Translations under genes and position numbers: made by a program
The notes under the pieces: generated by a model
What the model saw: only the letters and a program-made list of their open reading frames with translations
Told to the model about the DNA's origin: nothing
Database searches by the model: none
Origin: Paracoccus aminovorans
GTDB taxonomy: Bacteria > Pseudomonadota > Alphaproteobacteria > Rhodobacterales > Rhodobacteraceae
DNA length: 64,000 nucleotides
Assembly: GCF_900005615.1 (NCBI RefSeq)
Contig: NZ_LN832559.1
Coordinates: forward strand, 2,262,837 to 2,326,836
Reading direction: 5' to 3'
Shown here: piece by piece, positions 34,812 to 44,614 of the stretch
How positions within the stretch are numbered: position 1 is the first letter of the stretch
How the letters are laid out: each line of letters starts with the position of its first letter

Positions 34812-37151
34812 TCAGGCCCTCTCGTGGACATAGACGCCGGGTGCCGGGCCGAAGCCCTCGCCGGGGTCGCGGGCCTCGACCATGCCGCCGGCATGCCGGG
34901 CCAGCCAGTCGCGCCAGCGGCCCCACCAGCTGCCCTCGTGATACTGGGCCTTGTCGCGCCAGGCCTGCTCGCCCTGCTCGAAACCCGCGTCAGAGGTATA
35001 GTGGCCGTATTTCTTCTTGCTGGGCGGGTTGATGATGCCGGCGATATGGCCCGATTCGGACAGGATGAAGCGCTTGTCCGCCGAACCCATCTGCGCCACG
35101 CCGCGCCAGCTGTCGCGCCAAGGGGCGATGTGGTCGGTCTCGCAGGCGATGGCGCACAGCGGCACCTCCACCTCGCTTACATGCAGCCGGTGGCCCATCA
35201 GGTCGAACCCCTCGCGGACGAAACGGTTCTGCTGGCACAGCCCGCGCAGGTATTCCACCGCCATGCGGCCCGGCAGGTTGGTGCCGTCGCCGTTCCAGAA
35301 CAGCAGGTCGAAGGCGGGCGGCGTCTCGCCCAGCATATAGCTGCGGATCGCCGGGCCCCAGACCAGGTCGTTGGCGCGCAGGAAGCTGAAGGTGCGCGTC
35401 ATCAGCTGGGCGCTGAGCACGCCGGTCCGCGAAGCCTCTTCCTCGATCCCCGAGACGAAATCGTCCTGCAGATAGGCAGTGAATTCGCCCTGCTCGGCGA
35501 AATCGGTCAGCGTGGTGAAGAAGGTGGCCGAATTCACCCGGTCGTCGCCGCGCTGCTTCAGCAGCGACAGCGTCAGCGCCAGCGTGGTGCCGGCGATGCA
35601 ATAGCCGACCACGTTCAGCTTCTTCTGGTCGGTCAGGTCCAGCACCCGGTCCATGACCTCGAGATAGGCCGAGACGTAATTCTCCATCCCGGTGTCGCCA
35701 TAGCCGGGATCGGGGTTCTTCCAGGCCACCACGAACAGCGTATAGCCCTGATCGACGATCCATTTGATCAGGCTGTTCTGCGGCTTGAGGTCGAGGATGT
35801 AGAACTTGTTGATCCAGGGCGGAAAGATCACCAGCGGGATCTCGTGCACGCTTTCTGTGGTCGGCTTGTACTGGATCAGCTCGTAAAGCGGGGTGCGGGC
35901 GACGACGGTGCCCTGGGTGGTGCCGATGTTCTCGCCGACGCGGAAAGCCTCGCGGTCGGCCAGCGACACGATCAGCTCGCCGCTGTTCTGCTCGACGTCG
36001 CGGACCAGATTCTCAAGGCCGCGGACCAAGCTTTCGCCCTCGGTCGCCAGCGCCTTTTCCAGGGCGTCGGGGTTGGTGGCCAGGAAATTCGTCGGCGCCA
36101 TCATGTCGATCATCTGGCGGGTGAACCACTCGATCCGCCGCCGGTCGGTCATCCCCGGCAGGTCCAGGGCGCTGGCCGCCTCGCGCAGCGCCTGGGCGTT
36201 GATCTGGTACTGGCGCTTGATGAAGTTGAAAAAGGGATGCGCCTCCCACAGCGGGTTCGAGAAGCGGCGGTCGCGCGGGCCTTCGTCGGACGGCGGCACC
36301 AGCGTGCCCCGGGCCAGCGCGGCCTGGGCCTCGGCGAAATGGCGCAGGGTCTCGCCCCAATAGCTGACCTGCTGGCCGATCACGCGCTCGGGCTGTTCGG
36401 CCAGCAGCTTCATCCAGGCCGAGGTCGCGGTGGCGAACAGGTCGGGACCGGGCATCTCGACGCCGGGGCTGTGCGGCTTGCGCTGCGACAGCGCGCTGAT
36501 CAGGCGCTGGGTCAGCGATTCGATGCGCTCGATATTGGTCGCCAGCTGCTCGGGCAGGCGGCTGCCGGGACCGAAGGCCGCTTCGACGAAAGCCGCGGTC
36601 TGGCTGCCCAGGGCCGGGGCCGCGGGCGCAGAGGCCTGCGGCGCCTCCGCGGCCGGGGCATCGGCGGCCGGGGCTCGGGCCGGCGCCGCCTCGACGGCCG
36701 CGGCGGGACCGGTCGCGCCAAGGGGACGCAGCGCGTCGTCCACGGCGCCCAGCGTCGGCGCCTCGGCCGGTTTGGCCGCACCCTTGGCCACCGGCTTGCG
36801 GCGCGTGCCGGTGCGGGTATCGCTGCGCACCGCGGCGCGGGCGCGCGCCGCTGCGTTGCGGGTGCCGGTCTTGGTCGCGGGGGCCTTGCCACCAGCAGGC
36901 TTGGCACCGGTCGCGGCGGCGGTTTTCGCCCCCTCGGCCTCCGGCGCGGCCTCGGCCTCGCGGGCGGCGGGCTTCTCCGCCGGGCCGGCAGCCGGGCTTG
37001 TGGCCGCGCGCGCCGAATCGGTCGTGGGCCCGTCCGCCTTCGCGCTCTTGGCGGCCGCGCGGGTTTTTCCAGTGCCGGCGCGGGACTTGCCCGTCCTGGC
37101 CGTAACCTGCGCATCGGCCCCGGATTCCGGCTTTTCGTCTTTGCCCGCCAT
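34812..37151 (-). CDS. phaC: class I PHA synthase PhaC with long N-terminal extension
   Basis: A 779-residue poly(3-hydroxyalkanoate) synthase, which polymerises hydroxyacyl-CoA at the granule surface. The second ATG (37151) is preferred because GGAGAGG lies about 10 bases upstream; the first is 9 bases earlier. The catalytic part begins near residue 185 and shows the lipase-like box GYCIAGTT (Cys at about 518), TDHIAPW (Asp region) and SESGHIAGI (His). About 185 N-terminal residues are Ala/Lys/Pro/Arg-rich (TRAAAKSAKADGP; GTRRKPVAKGAAKPAEAP), well beyond the usual class I length of roughly 600. phaZ is divergent. Confidence 0.93.
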   Translation of the reverse strand: MAGKDEKPESGADAQVTARTGKSRAGTGKTRAAAKSAKADGPTTDSARAATSPAAGPAEKPAAREAEAAPEAEGAKTAAATGAKPAGGKAPATKTGTRNAAARARAAVRSDTRTGTRRKPVAKGAAKPAEAPTLGAVDDALRPLGATGPAAAVEAAPARAPAADAPAAEAPQASAPAAPALGSQTAAFVEAAFGPGSRLPEQLATNIERIESLTQRLISALSQRKPHSPGVEMPGPDLFATATSAWMKLLAEQPERVIGQQVSYWGETLRHFAEAQAALARGTLVPPSDEGPRDRRFSNPLWEAHPFFNFIKRQYQINAQALREAASALDLPGMTDRRRIEWFTRQMIDMMAPTNFLATNPDALEKALATEGESLVRGLENLVRDVEQNSGELIVSLADREAFRVGENIGTTQGTVVARTPLYELIQYKPTTESVHEIPLVIFPPWINKFYILDLKPQNSLIKWIVDQGYTLFVVAWKNPDPGYGDTGMENYVSAYLEVMDRVLDLTDQKKLNVVGYCIAGTTLALTLSLLKQRGDDRVNSATFFTTLTDFAEQGEFTAYLQDDFVSGIEEEASRTGVLSAQLMTRTFSFLRANDLVWGPAIRSYMLGETPPAFDLLFWNGDGTNLPGRMAVEYLRGLCQQNRFVREGFDLMGHRLHVSEVEVPLCAIACETDHIAPWRDSWRGVAQMGSADKRFILSESGHIAGIINPPSKKKYGHYTSDAGFEQGEQAWRDKAQYHEGSWWGRWRDWLARHAGGMVEARDPGEGFGPAPGVYVHERA

Positions 37152-37262
37152 AATTGACATTCCTCTCCTAAGCGTAAAATCATTATGCCCAGCACATAAC
37201 GCAGGTAAAGCCGTGACCTTTCCCGGCAGGCCGAATCCGGCGAACCAACGGAGAACTGGCGA

Positions 37263-38609
37263 ATGGCGACTTACAAAGGGCTGCGGGGGATCATCTCCTA
37301 TGACGCGATGGAGACGATCCGCAACACCAACGAATGGATGGGCGCCAGCGCGCGGGCCCTGTCATCCTATCCGGCATTCGCGCTGATTCCCAATCCGATG
37401 TTCAAGCTGATGTCGGCCTGGGGGCGGGTGACCGAGCGCAGCTTCGCCCGCATGGTGATCAAGCCCGACTGGGAAATCCCGCCCATCGTCTCCGAGGACG
37501 GCCAGGACCACGTCGTCTATGTCGAGCCGGTGATCGAGCGGCCCTTCGGCGATCTCGTGCATTTCCGCGTCGCCCGGCGCGAGCCGATGGCGCGCAAGGT
37601 GCTGCTGGTCGCTCCCATGTCCGGCCATTATGCCACCCTCCTGCGGACCACGGTCACATCACTGCTTCCCGATTGCGAAGTCTATGTGACGGATTGGCAC
37701 AATGCCCGTGACATTCCCGTCAGCTGCGGCAAGTTCGACGTCGAGGACTATACCGGCTATCTGGTCGACTTCATCCGCCACCTCGGCCCGGACGTGAACG
37801 TGATCGCGGTCTGCCAGCCGGCGCCGCTGGCGCTGGCCGCGACGGCGATCCTGGCCGAAGAGGAACCCAAGGCCCAGCCCCGCTCACTGATCCTGATCGG
37901 CGGCCCCATCGATCCCGACGCCGCCGCGACCGAGGTCACCGACTTCGGCAACCGCGTGACCATGGGCGAGCTCGACTACCTGATGATCCAGCAGGTCGGC
38001 TTCAAGTATCGCGGCGCCGGGCGCATGGTCTATTCGGGCTTGGCGCAGCTCAGCTCCTTCATCGCCATGAACGCCGAAACCCACGCCAAGGCCTTCATCG
38101 ACAAGATCTTCGCCGAGGCGCGCGGCCAGGGGTCCGAGGGCGACAAGCACTACAAGTTCTACGACGAATATCTGGCGGTGATGGACATGACCGCCGAATT
38201 CTATCTCTCGACGGTCGAGCGCATCTTCAAGGGGCTCGAGATCGCGCAGAACCGCTTCAGCGTGAACGGCAAGCCCGTGGACCTGGGCAAGATCACCGAT
38301 GTCGCGGTCATGACCATCGAGGGCGCCAACGACGACATCTCGGCCCCCGGCCAATGCGTGGCGGCGCTGGCGCTGTGCACGGGCGTCCCCGACGCCAAGA
38401 AGCAGCAGCACCTGGAACCGGGCGCCGGCCATTACGGCATCTTCGCCGGGAAAAGCTGGCGGCTCAACATCCGCCCGGTGGTGCTCGACTTCATCGACGA
38501 ACAGATCAGCGCCCCGGCCCGTCCGATCCGGCGCCGTCGCGGCGGCGCCGCACCGGTCGATTGCGGCGTGGTCAACCCGGCCGAGCAGGACGGCAAGATC
38601 GCCGTCTGA
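37263..38609 (+). CDS. phaZ: intracellular PHA depolymerase PhaZ
   Basis: A 448-residue intracellular polyhydroxybutyrate depolymerase. The N-terminal part (ISYDAMETIRNTNEWMG) is typical. The core shows VLLVAPMSGHYATLLR, the nucleophile region VIAVCQPAPLA with Cys at about 184, EGANDDISAPGQC and GAGHYGIFAGKSW (His region). It mobilises stored polymer in the cytoplasm. It is divergent from phaC across about 110 bases, and GGAGAA lies about 8 bases before the start. A hairpin terminator follows. Confidence 0.94.
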   Translation: MATYKGLRGIISYDAMETIRNTNEWMGASARALSSYPAFALIPNPMFKLMSAWGRVTERSFARMVIKPDWEIPPIVSEDGQDHVVYVEPVIERPFGDLVHFRVARREPMARKVLLVAPMSGHYATLLRTTVTSLLPDCEVYVTDWHNARDIPVSCGKFDVEDYTGYLVDFIRHLGPDVNVIAVCQPAPLALAATAILAEEEPKAQPRSLILIGGPIDPDAAATEVTDFGNRVTMGELDYLMIQQVGFKYRGAGRMVYSGLAQLSSFIAMNAETHAKAFIDKIFAEARGQGSEGDKHYKFYDEYLAVMDMTAEFYLSTVERIFKGLEIAQNRFSVNGKPVDLGKITDVAVMTIEGANDDISAPGQCVAALALCTGVPDAKKQQHLEPGAGHYGIFAGKSWRLNIRPVVLDFIDEQISAPARPIRRRRGGAAPVDCGVVNPAEQDGKIAV

Positions 38610-38630
38610 CCCGCAGCCCCGGACAGCGAA

Positions 38631-38660
38631 AGGCGTGCCCTTCCAGGGCGCGCCTTTTTT
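38631..38660. terminator. bidirectional terminator between phaZ and hydrolase
   Basis: AGGCGTGCCC, loop TTCCA, GGGCGCGCCT form a 10-bp stem with one G-T pair, followed by a run of T on the plus strand. It lies 22 bases after the phaZ stop and just 3' of the convergent hydrolase gene, so it may serve both. Confidence 0.75.
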
Positions 38661-38662
38661 CG

Positions 38663-39403
38663 TCACCCGCGGGCCAGAACCTCCTCGACCGCCGCCCCGA
38701 TCATTTCCAGGCAATCCGGCGTCGAAAAGCGGTGGTCGGCACCCTTGACCAGCGCCAGCCGCATGTCCGGCCCTTCGGCATGCTCCAGCAGGTCCAGCGC
38801 CCAGGACATCGGCACGTCGGCATCCGCCGTCCCCTGCAGGAAGCGCACCGGGAACGGCAGGGCCAGGGGCCGGTCCAGCACCAGATGCCGGCGACCGTCC
38901 TCGATCAGCCGGCGGGTGATGACATAAGGCTCATCATAGTCGCTGGGCCGCAGCACCCGGCCCTCGCGCAGCAGCGCCTCGCGCTGCCCCGCATCCATGC
39001 CCGTCCAGAACCCGGCCTCGGTGAAATCCGGCGCCGCCGCGATGGTGACCAGCCCCGCCAGCCGCTCGGGCATCGCCCGCGCCAGAAGCAGGCTGATCCA
39101 GCCGCCCATGCTCGATCCGACCAGCACCACCGGCCCCTCGACCCGATCCAGAACCGCCTGCGCATCGGCCAGCCAGTCGCCGATGCAACCGTCCTCGAAG
39201 GCGCCCGAGGATTCGCCATGGCCCGAATAATCCAGCCGCAGGAACGCGCGCCCGCGCGCCCGCGCCCAATCCTCCAGCCAGACCGCCTTGGTGCCCTGCA
39301 TGTCCGAACGGAACCCGCCCAGGAACACCACGCAGGGCCCCTGCCCGTCCAGCCGGTTGCAAGCGATCCGCCGCCCCTGCGGCCCATCCAGAAATTCCGT
39401 CAT
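38663..39403 (-). CDS. alpha/beta hydrolase
   Basis: A 246-residue hydrolase starting [20 protein letters not shown]; upstream codons belong to a dispersed repeat. It has the oxyanion region [27 protein letters not shown], the nucleophile elbow [10 protein letters not shown] (Ser near residue 103), and a C-terminal KGADHRFS histidine. This matches small serine esterase/thioesterase-like hydrolases often annotated as alpha/beta hydrolases or palmitoyl-thioesterase-like proteins. The substrate is unknown. It has no standard ribosome site other than AAAAGA supplied by the repeat. Confidence 0.9.
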   Translation of the reverse strand: MTEFLDGPQGRRIACNRLDGQGPCVVFLGGFRSDMQGTKAVWLEDWARARGRAFLRLDYSGHGESSGAFEDGCIGDWLADAQAVLDRVEGPVVLVGSSMGGWISLLLARAMPERLAGLVTIAAAPDFTEAGFWTGMDAGQREALLREGRVLRPSDYDEPYVITRRLIEDGRRHLVLDRPLALPFPVRFLQGTADADVPMSWALDLLEHAEGPDMRLALVKGADHRFSTPDCLEMIGAAVEEVLARG

Positions 39404-39470
39404 TCTTTTGTGTCCAAATATCCTGCGGGGGAGTCGCGCCAGCGACGGGGGCGCAAAGCCCCCTCCTTCG
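39404..39470. repeat. dispersed palindromic repeat, copy A
   Basis: Plus-strand order is TCTTTTGTGTCCAAATATCC, TGCGGGGGA, a small stem GTCGC-GCCA-GCGAC, then GGGGGCGCAAAGCCCCC. Read on the minus strand the first block ends exactly at the ATG of the hydrolase. The same architecture is seen at 42026, 54945 and 63175. Confidence 0.75.
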
Positions 39471-39579
39471 ATCTCGCGGCACCCTAGCCGCATTGACAAG
39501 CCCCGACAATCGCGCGACACCCGCCCCACATAACCCGCAACCGGGCGTTCCGTGGGCGCCAAACCGACGAGGAGGACAT

Positions 39580-41526
39580 ATGTCCCAGATCTCCCTCACC
39601 TTCCCCGATGGCAATGCGCGCGACTATCCCGCCGGCACGACGGCGGCCGAGGTCGCGGCCTCCATTGCCCCCAACCTGGCGAAGAACGCCATCTCGGCCA
39701 GCCTGGACGGCCAGCATATCGACCTGGCCTGGCCGATCCGGAAATCGGGCAAGATCGCCATCAACACGATGAAGGACAGCGAGCCGGCGCTGGAACTGAT
39801 CCGCCACGACCTCGCCCATATCATGGCCCGCGCCGTGCAGGAACTCTGGCCCGACGTCAAGGTCACCATCGGCCCGGTCCGCGACCAGGGCTGGTTCTAC
39901 GACTTCGACCGCGCCGAACCCTTCACGCCGGAAGATCTCGGCGCCATCGAGGCGCGCATGAAGCAGATCATCGCCGCCCGCGACCCGGTCCGCACCGAGG
40001 TCTGGGACCGCGCCCGCGCCCGCGCCTATTACGAAGAGCGCGGCGAACCGTTCAAGGTGGAACTCCTCGACCGCATCCCGTGCGACGAGCCGATCCGCAT
40101 GTATTGGCACGGCGACTGGCAGGACCTCTGCCGCGGCCCGCACCTGCAAAACACCGGCCAGGTCCCGGCCGACGCCTTCCGCCTGACCCATGTCGCCGGC
40201 GCCTATTGGCTGGGCGATGCCTCGCGGCCGATGCTGCAGCGCATCTACGGCGTGGCCTTCAAGAACCGCGACGACCTCAAGGCCCATCTGACGATGCTGG
40301 AGGAGGCCGCCAAGCGCGACCACCGCAAGCTCGGCAAGGAAATGGAGCTCTTCCACTTCCAGGAAGAAGCCCCCGGCATGGTGTTCTGGCACCCGAACGG
40401 CTGGACGATCTATCGCGAGCTCGAGGCCTATATGCGCCGCCGCCTGATCCGCGCCGGCTACAAGGAAATCAAGACGCCCCAGGTCGTCGACCGCATCCTG
40501 TGGGAGAAGTCGGGCCACTGGGAAGCCTATCGCGAGAACATGTTCATCGTCGAGGTGGACGAGGAAGGCGCCAAGGAAAAGCGCATCAACGCGCTGAAAC
40601 CGATGAACTGCCCCTGCCACGTCCAGGTCTACAACCAGGGCCTGAAATCCTATCGCGACCTGCCGCTGCGGCTGGCGGAATTCGGCTCCTGCCACCGCTA
40701 TGAAAGCTCGGGTTCGATGCACGGGTTGATGCGGGTGCGCGGCTTCGTCCAGGACGACGCGCATATCTTCTGCACCGAGGACCAGATCGAGGACGAATGC
40801 GCCGGCTTCATCGCGCTGCTCTCTTCGGTCTATCAGGACCTCGGCTTCGACGGCTTCGACATCAAGCTCTCGACTCGGCCCGAAGTGCGGATCGGCACGG
40901 ACGCGCAATGGGACAAGGTCGAAGGCGCGCTGAAAGGCGCCATCGAGAAACTCGGCCGGCCCTATGAGATCAACCCCGGCGACGGCGCCTTCTACGGGCC
41001 GAAACTGGACTTCAAGCTGACCGACGCCATCGGCCGCGAATGGCAATGCGGCACCTTCCAGGTCGACCCCAACCTGCCCGAGCGGCTCAGCGCCGAATAT
41101 GTCGGCGAGGACGGCGCCAAGCACCGGCCCTACATGCTGCACCGCGCCGTGCTGGGCAGCTTCGAGCGCTTCATCGGCATCCTGATCGAGAACTACTCGG
41201 GCAAGCTGCCGCTCTGGCTGGCGCCGCGCCAGGTCGTGGTCGCCTCGATCGTTTCCGGCGCCGACGATTATGTGCATGAGGTCGTGGCCGCGCTACGCGA
41301 AGCCGGCATCCGCGCCGAGGCCGACACCCGCAACGAAAAGATCAACTACAAGGTCCGCGAGCATTCGGTCGGCAAGGTCCCGGTCATCATGGCCGTCGGC
41401 CTGAAAGAGGTCGAGGACCGCAGCGTCTCGATCCGCCGCCTCGACCGCCAGGGCAGCGAAAGCCTGGCGCTGGACCAGGCGATCCGGACCCTGGCCGCCG
41501 AGGCGACGCCACCCGACCTGCGCTAA
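39580..41526 (+). CDS. thrS: threonyl-tRNA synthetase
   Basis: A 648-residue class II aminoacyl-tRNA synthetase. The start at 39580 has GACGAGGAGG about 5 bases upstream. Domains in order: TGS (about 1-60, [15 protein letters not shown]), the editing domain with [16 protein letters not shown] and RGPHLQNTG, the catalytic core with MNCPCHVQ, motif 2 [15 protein letters not shown] and motif 3 [14 protein letters not shown], and the C-terminal anticodon-binding domain ([12 protein letters not shown]). It attaches Thr to tRNA-Thr in the cytoplasm. Length and motifs are complete. Confidence 0.97.
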   Translation: MSQISLTFPDGNARDYPAGTTAAEVAASIAPNLAKNAISASLDGQHIDLAWPIRKSGKIAINTMKDSEPALELIRHDLAHIMARAVQELWPDVKVTIGPVRDQGWFYDFDRAEPFTPEDLGAIEARMKQIIAARDPVRTEVWDRARARAYYEERGEPFKVELLDRIPCDEPIRMYWHGDWQDLCRGPHLQNTGQVPADAFRLTHVAGAYWLGDASRPMLQRIYGVAFKNRDDLKAHLTMLEEAAKRDHRKLGKEMELFHFQEEAPGMVFWHPNGWTIYRELEAYMRRRLIRAGYKEIKTPQVVDRILWEKSGHWEAYRENMFIVEVDEEGAKEKRINALKPMNCPCHVQVYNQGLKSYRDLPLRLAEFGSCHRYESSGSMHGLMRVRGFVQDDAHIFCTEDQIEDECAGFIALLSSVYQDLGFDGFDIKLSTRPEVRIGTDAQWDKVEGALKGAIEKLGRPYEINPGDGAFYGPKLDFKLTDAIGREWQCGTFQVDPNLPERLSAEYVGEDGAKHRPYMLHRAVLGSFERFIGILIENYSGKLPLWLAPRQVVVASIVSGADDYVHEVVAALREAGIRAEADTRNEKINYKVREHSVGKVPVIMAVGLKEVEDRSVSIRRLDRQGSESLALDQAIRTLAAEATPPDLR

Positions 41527-41749
41527 GACCATCAGCAAGAATTCGCCCACGCCGCCGGGCGGGTCGACCGCGCGTCAACCCGCCCGGCGCATTATTGCTT
41601 GCGTTTTTCCGGAATTCGTTCATCCTCCCGTCCTCGTGAGCACGACTTTCTACCGCCTCCCTTCACGGGGCAGCCGGACTTGACGGGAAAGGGCTGCACG
41701 GCCCGGGCGCAATCTCGCTCCCGGGATGACTTGAAGGAGAGACGGTATA

Positions 41750-41956
41750 ATGGCTACCGGCACCGTGAAATGGTTCAACGCCACCAAAGGCTATGGCTTC
41801 ATCGCACCCGATGACGGCGGCAAGGACGTTTTCGTCCACATTTCCGCCGTTGAGCGTGCTGGCCTGACCGGGCTGAACGACAACCAGAAGATCGCCTACG
41901 AACTGCAAGCCGGCCGCGACGGCCGCAGCTCGGCCAGCGACCTCAAGCTGCTCTGA
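41750..41956 (+). CDS. cold-shock protein (CspA family)
   Basis: A 68-residue OB-fold protein: [20 protein letters not shown] contains RNP1 (KGYGFI) and is followed by [10 protein letters not shown] (RNP2). It binds single-stranded RNA or DNA. The 5' region from 41527 is about 220 bases long and carries no other gene, so a long structured leader, as in other csp genes, is possible. GGAGAG lies about 8 bases before the ATG. A hairpin terminator follows at 41981. Confidence 0.96.
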   Translation: MATGTVKWFNATKGYGFIAPDDGGKDVFVHISAVERAGLTGLNDNQKIAYELQAGRDGRSSASDLKLL

Positions 41957-41980
41957 TCCGCCCAGACCAGGAATTCCGGA

Positions 41981-42008
41981 AACGGCCCGCCCCGTCGCGG
42001 GCCGTTTT
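41981..42008 (+). terminator. terminator after cold-shock gene
   Basis: AACGGCCCGC, loop CCCGTC, GCGGGCCGTT form a 10-bp perfect stem ending in TTTT, 24 bases after the csp stop. A classic intrinsic terminator. Confidence 0.85.
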
Positions 42009-42025
42009 CATATTCCGGCCCCTGA

Positions 42026-42110
42026 TTCTTTTGTGCGGAAATATCCCGGGGGAACGCGCCGCCGCCCCCATCGAGGGGGCGGCGGCGCGCGGGGGCAGAG
42101 CCCCCTTTTC
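42026..42110. repeat. dispersed palindromic repeat, copy B
   Basis: TTCTTTTGTGCGGAAATATC, CCGGGGGAA, then a perfect 15-bp palindrome CGCGCCGCCGCCCCC / GGGGGCGGCGGCGCG around ATCGA, then GGGGGCAGAGCCCCC followed by TTTT. The outer blocks match copies A, C and D while the palindrome sequence differs. Confidence 0.8.
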
Positions 42111-42161
42111 CAGCGCACCGCAAAAGCCTATCTCGGAGCGCGCAATAGGACGGAGCGACGG

Positions 42162-43622
42162 ATGAACCTGGCGGAACATGTGCTGAAAGCGGGGCTCGCC
42201 TGTCCCGACAGGCTGGCCATGTCGGTGCTGGGCCTGGGCCGCGCGGACCGCTGGTCGCATGCTCGGCTCCGCCAGGCGGTGCTGGGTACCGCGACCGGAC
42301 TGCGCGAGGCGGGCCTTACTCCCGGCGACCGGCTGCTGATGCGGCTGGGCAACAGCCCGACGTTTCCGATCGCCTATCTCGGCGCCATCGCGGCGGGAAT
42401 CGTGCCGGTCCCCACATCGGCCATGTTGACCGCGCCGGAGATCGGCAAGATCGCCGCTGCGATCCGCCCGGCGATGATCGTCGCCGACAAGGGCATCGCC
42501 TTGCCCGACCATCCCGCCCCGATCCTGCCGGCGACGGCGCTCGCCGGATACGAATCGCTGCCTCCTGCGGACTTCGCCGACCAAGAGCCCGACGATCTGG
42601 CCTATATCGTCTTCACTTCGGGCACCTCCGGCCAGCCGCGCGCGGTCTGCCACGCCCATCGCGCGATCCTGGCCCGGCAGATGATGTTCCAGGGCTGGTA
42701 CGGGCTGACCCCGCAGGACCGGCTGCTGCACGCCGGCGCTTTCAACTGGACCTTCACGCTGGGCACCGGCCTGATGGACCCCTGGACCTTGGGCGCGACG
42801 GCACTGATCCCGGCCGAGCGCATCACCCCCGAACAGATCCCGCTGCTGGCCAGCCGCCACGGCGCCACGCTGATCGCCGCCGCGCCCGGCGTGTTCCGCC
42901 GCATGCTGCGGGCCGACTGGCAGCCCTGGCCGGGACTGCGCCATGGACTGACGGCGGGCGAGCGGCTGGACCCGGGCCTGCGCCGCGCCTGGCAGGCCCG
43001 CACCGGCACCGACCTGCACGAGGCCATGGGCATGTCCGAATGCTCGACCTTCCTGTCCGGCAGCCCGGCACGCCCCGCACCAGAAGGCACGGCCGGCTTT
43101 GCGCAGCCCGGCCGCCGCTTGGCCATCCTCGACGAAGCGGGGGTTGAAACCGCCGGACCCGGCACCCTGGCCGTGCATCGCTCGGACCCCGGCCTATTCC
43201 TGGGCTATCTCGACCAACCCGAGGAAACGGCGGGGAAATTCCTCGGCGACTGGTTCCTGACCGGCGACTTGGCCGAGACCACGCCCGAGGGCGCGATCCG
43301 CACCCTGGGCCGCGCGGACGACATGATGAACGCCGGCGGCTTTCGCGTCGCGCCGGGCGAGGTCGAGGATGCGCTGGCCGCCCATCCCGAGGTCGGCGAG
43401 GTGGCGGCAACTGACCTGCCGGTCGGCCCCGGCTCAAGCGTCATCGCCGCCTTCTGGACCGGCCCCGCCCCGGCCGAAACCTTGCGCGACCATGCCGAGG
43501 CCCGGCTGGCGCGCTACAAGCAACCCCGCGCATACATTCACCTTTCCGCCCTGCCCCGCACGCCGACCGGCAAGATCAACCGCCGCGCCCTGCGCGAGCA
43601 ATACCGCAAGGACCAGCCATGA
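42162..43622 (+). CDS. AMP-dependent acyl-CoA synthetase/ligase
   Basis: A 486-residue ANL-superfamily ligase that activates a carboxylic acid as acyl-AMP and then acyl-CoA. The start at 42162 gives MNLAEHVLKAGLACPDRLAM; upstream codons lie in a repeat. Motifs are the P-loop YIVFTSGTSGQPRAV, EAMGMSECSTF, the hinge GDWFLTGDLAE, and the C-terminal catalytic lysine in PRTPTGKINRRAL. The N-terminal part is shorter than in long-chain ligases. The substrate is uncertain; short or branched acids or benzoate-like acids are possible. Its stop overlaps the next gene by ATGA. Confidence 0.93.
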   Translation: MNLAEHVLKAGLACPDRLAMSVLGLGRADRWSHARLRQAVLGTATGLREAGLTPGDRLLMRLGNSPTFPIAYLGAIAAGIVPVPTSAMLTAPEIGKIAAAIRPAMIVADKGIALPDHPAPILPATALAGYESLPPADFADQEPDDLAYIVFTSGTSGQPRAVCHAHRAILARQMMFQGWYGLTPQDRLLHAGAFNWTFTLGTGLMDPWTLGATALIPAERITPEQIPLLASRHGATLIAAAPGVFRRMLRADWQPWPGLRHGLTAGERLDPGLRRAWQARTGTDLHEAMGMSECSTFLSGSPARPAPEGTAGFAQPGRRLAILDEAGVETAGPGTLAVHRSDPGLFLGYLDQPEETAGKFLGDWFLTGDLAETTPEGAIRTLGRADDMMNAGGFRVAPGEVEDALAAHPEVGEVAATDLPVGPGSSVIAAFWTGPAPAETLRDHAEARLARYKQPRAYIHLSALPRTPTGKINRRALREQYRKDQP

Positions 43623-44272
43623 CCGAGCCCCTCCCCGGCCAGATCCGCCTCGACATCTTTGCCGACCCGGTCTGCTCCTGGTGCCTGATCGGCAAGGCCG
43701 AACTCGACCGGGCGCTGGAAAGCCGGCCCGACCACCCCTTCGCGATCACCTGGCAGCCCTTCCAGCTGGACCCGCAGATGCCGCAGGCCGGCATGGATTA
43801 CGTCGCCTACATGAAGATGAAATTCGGCGACGAAAAGGGCATCCTGGCCGCGATGAAGCCGGTGATGGAGGCCAGCGAGCGCCTGGGCCTTTGGATCAAC
43901 CCCAGCCTGATCGAGCGGGTGCCGAACACCTTGAACGCCCATCGCCTGCTGCATTGGGCGGGGCTCGAAGGGGTGCAGACCCCGGTGATGTCCGGGCTGA
44001 TGCGGGCGCATTGGCGCGAGGGCCAGAACATCGGCAACCCCGACGTGCTGACCCGGATCGGCGAACAGGCCGGCATGAACGGCGAGGTGATCCGCCGGCT
44101 GCTCGCCACAGCCGAGGATCGGGACGAAATCGACGCGCGCGAGATTCACGCCCGCCAACGCGGCATCGGCTCGGTCCCGACCTTCATCGTGGCCGAGACC
44201 CATGTCGTCACCGGCGCCCAGCCGGCAAGCCTGTGGCAGAACGTCATCGACGAACTGACCGGCCTCGCCTGA
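43619..44272 (+). CDS. DsbA-family (FrnE-like) oxidoreductase
   Basis: A 217-residue thioredoxin-fold protein with active site ADPVCSWCLIGKAEL (Cys pair at about residues 18-21), a helical insertion and the cis-Pro region GIGSVPTFIVAE near the C-terminus. It lacks a signal peptide, so it acts in the cytoplasm, as FrnE-like thiol oxidoreductases do. It overlaps the acyl-CoA ligase gene by 4 bases and is probably co-expressed. The last 140 bases are repeated in decayed form directly downstream. Confidence 0.92.
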   Translation: MTEPLPGQIRLDIFADPVCSWCLIGKAELDRALESRPDHPFAITWQPFQLDPQMPQAGMDYVAYMKMKFGDEKGILAAMKPVMEASERLGLWINPSLIERVPNTLNAHRLLHWAGLEGVQTPVMSGLMRAHWREGQNIGNPDVLTRIGEQAGMNGEVIRRLLATAEDRDEIDAREIHARQRGIGSVPTFIVAETHVVTGAQPASLWQNVIDELTGLA

Positions 44273-44431
44273 CGCGAACAGCAGCGCGCGAAATCCACGA
44301 CGGCCAGCGCGGCATCGGCTCGGTCCCGACTTTCCTTGCGGCCGGGCCTCATGTCGTCGCATGCGCCCAGCCGGCGAGCCTGTGGCAGGACTCATCTACG
44401 AGCTGACCGGCCGCGCCTGACGCGAAGAGCA
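44135..44431. repeat. tandem duplication of the DsbA-family gene 3' end
   Basis: Unit 1 (44135-44283) covers the last codons, stop and start of the downstream region. Unit 2 (44284-44431) repeats it with roughly 85% identity by eye, including GGCATCGGCTCGGTCCCGAC and GCCTGACGCGAA. Unit 2 has a one-base deletion and substitutions, so it is a non-functional relic. The remaining sequence to 44600 shows no gene. Confidence 0.85.
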
Positions 44432-44614
44432 GCGCGCGTTGCGTCGGGACCACTACCTCGCAAAGCCCCGACGAACGCTGACCCCCCGGCCTGTGCTGTG
44501 CAGCGGGCGTACACAGCCCATGCACCGGCCCAAGGGACTTTCACGCCCCGGATCCGTGCTTATCTGTTATCCTGAAGCTCCGGCCCGCCCCTTGGGCCGC
44601 CCGAGAGGATGCCG

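Noticed and set aside
34014..37157. A 1047-codon plus-strand frame opposite phaC
   Set aside because: It is an antisense shadow in high-GC DNA, rich in Arg/Gly/His, without motifs; phaC on the other strand is clear.
44432..44614. Possible cobalamin riboswitch upstream of B12-dependent nrdJ
   Set aside because: No B12-box-like GCCACTG sequence or clear matching fold was seen.
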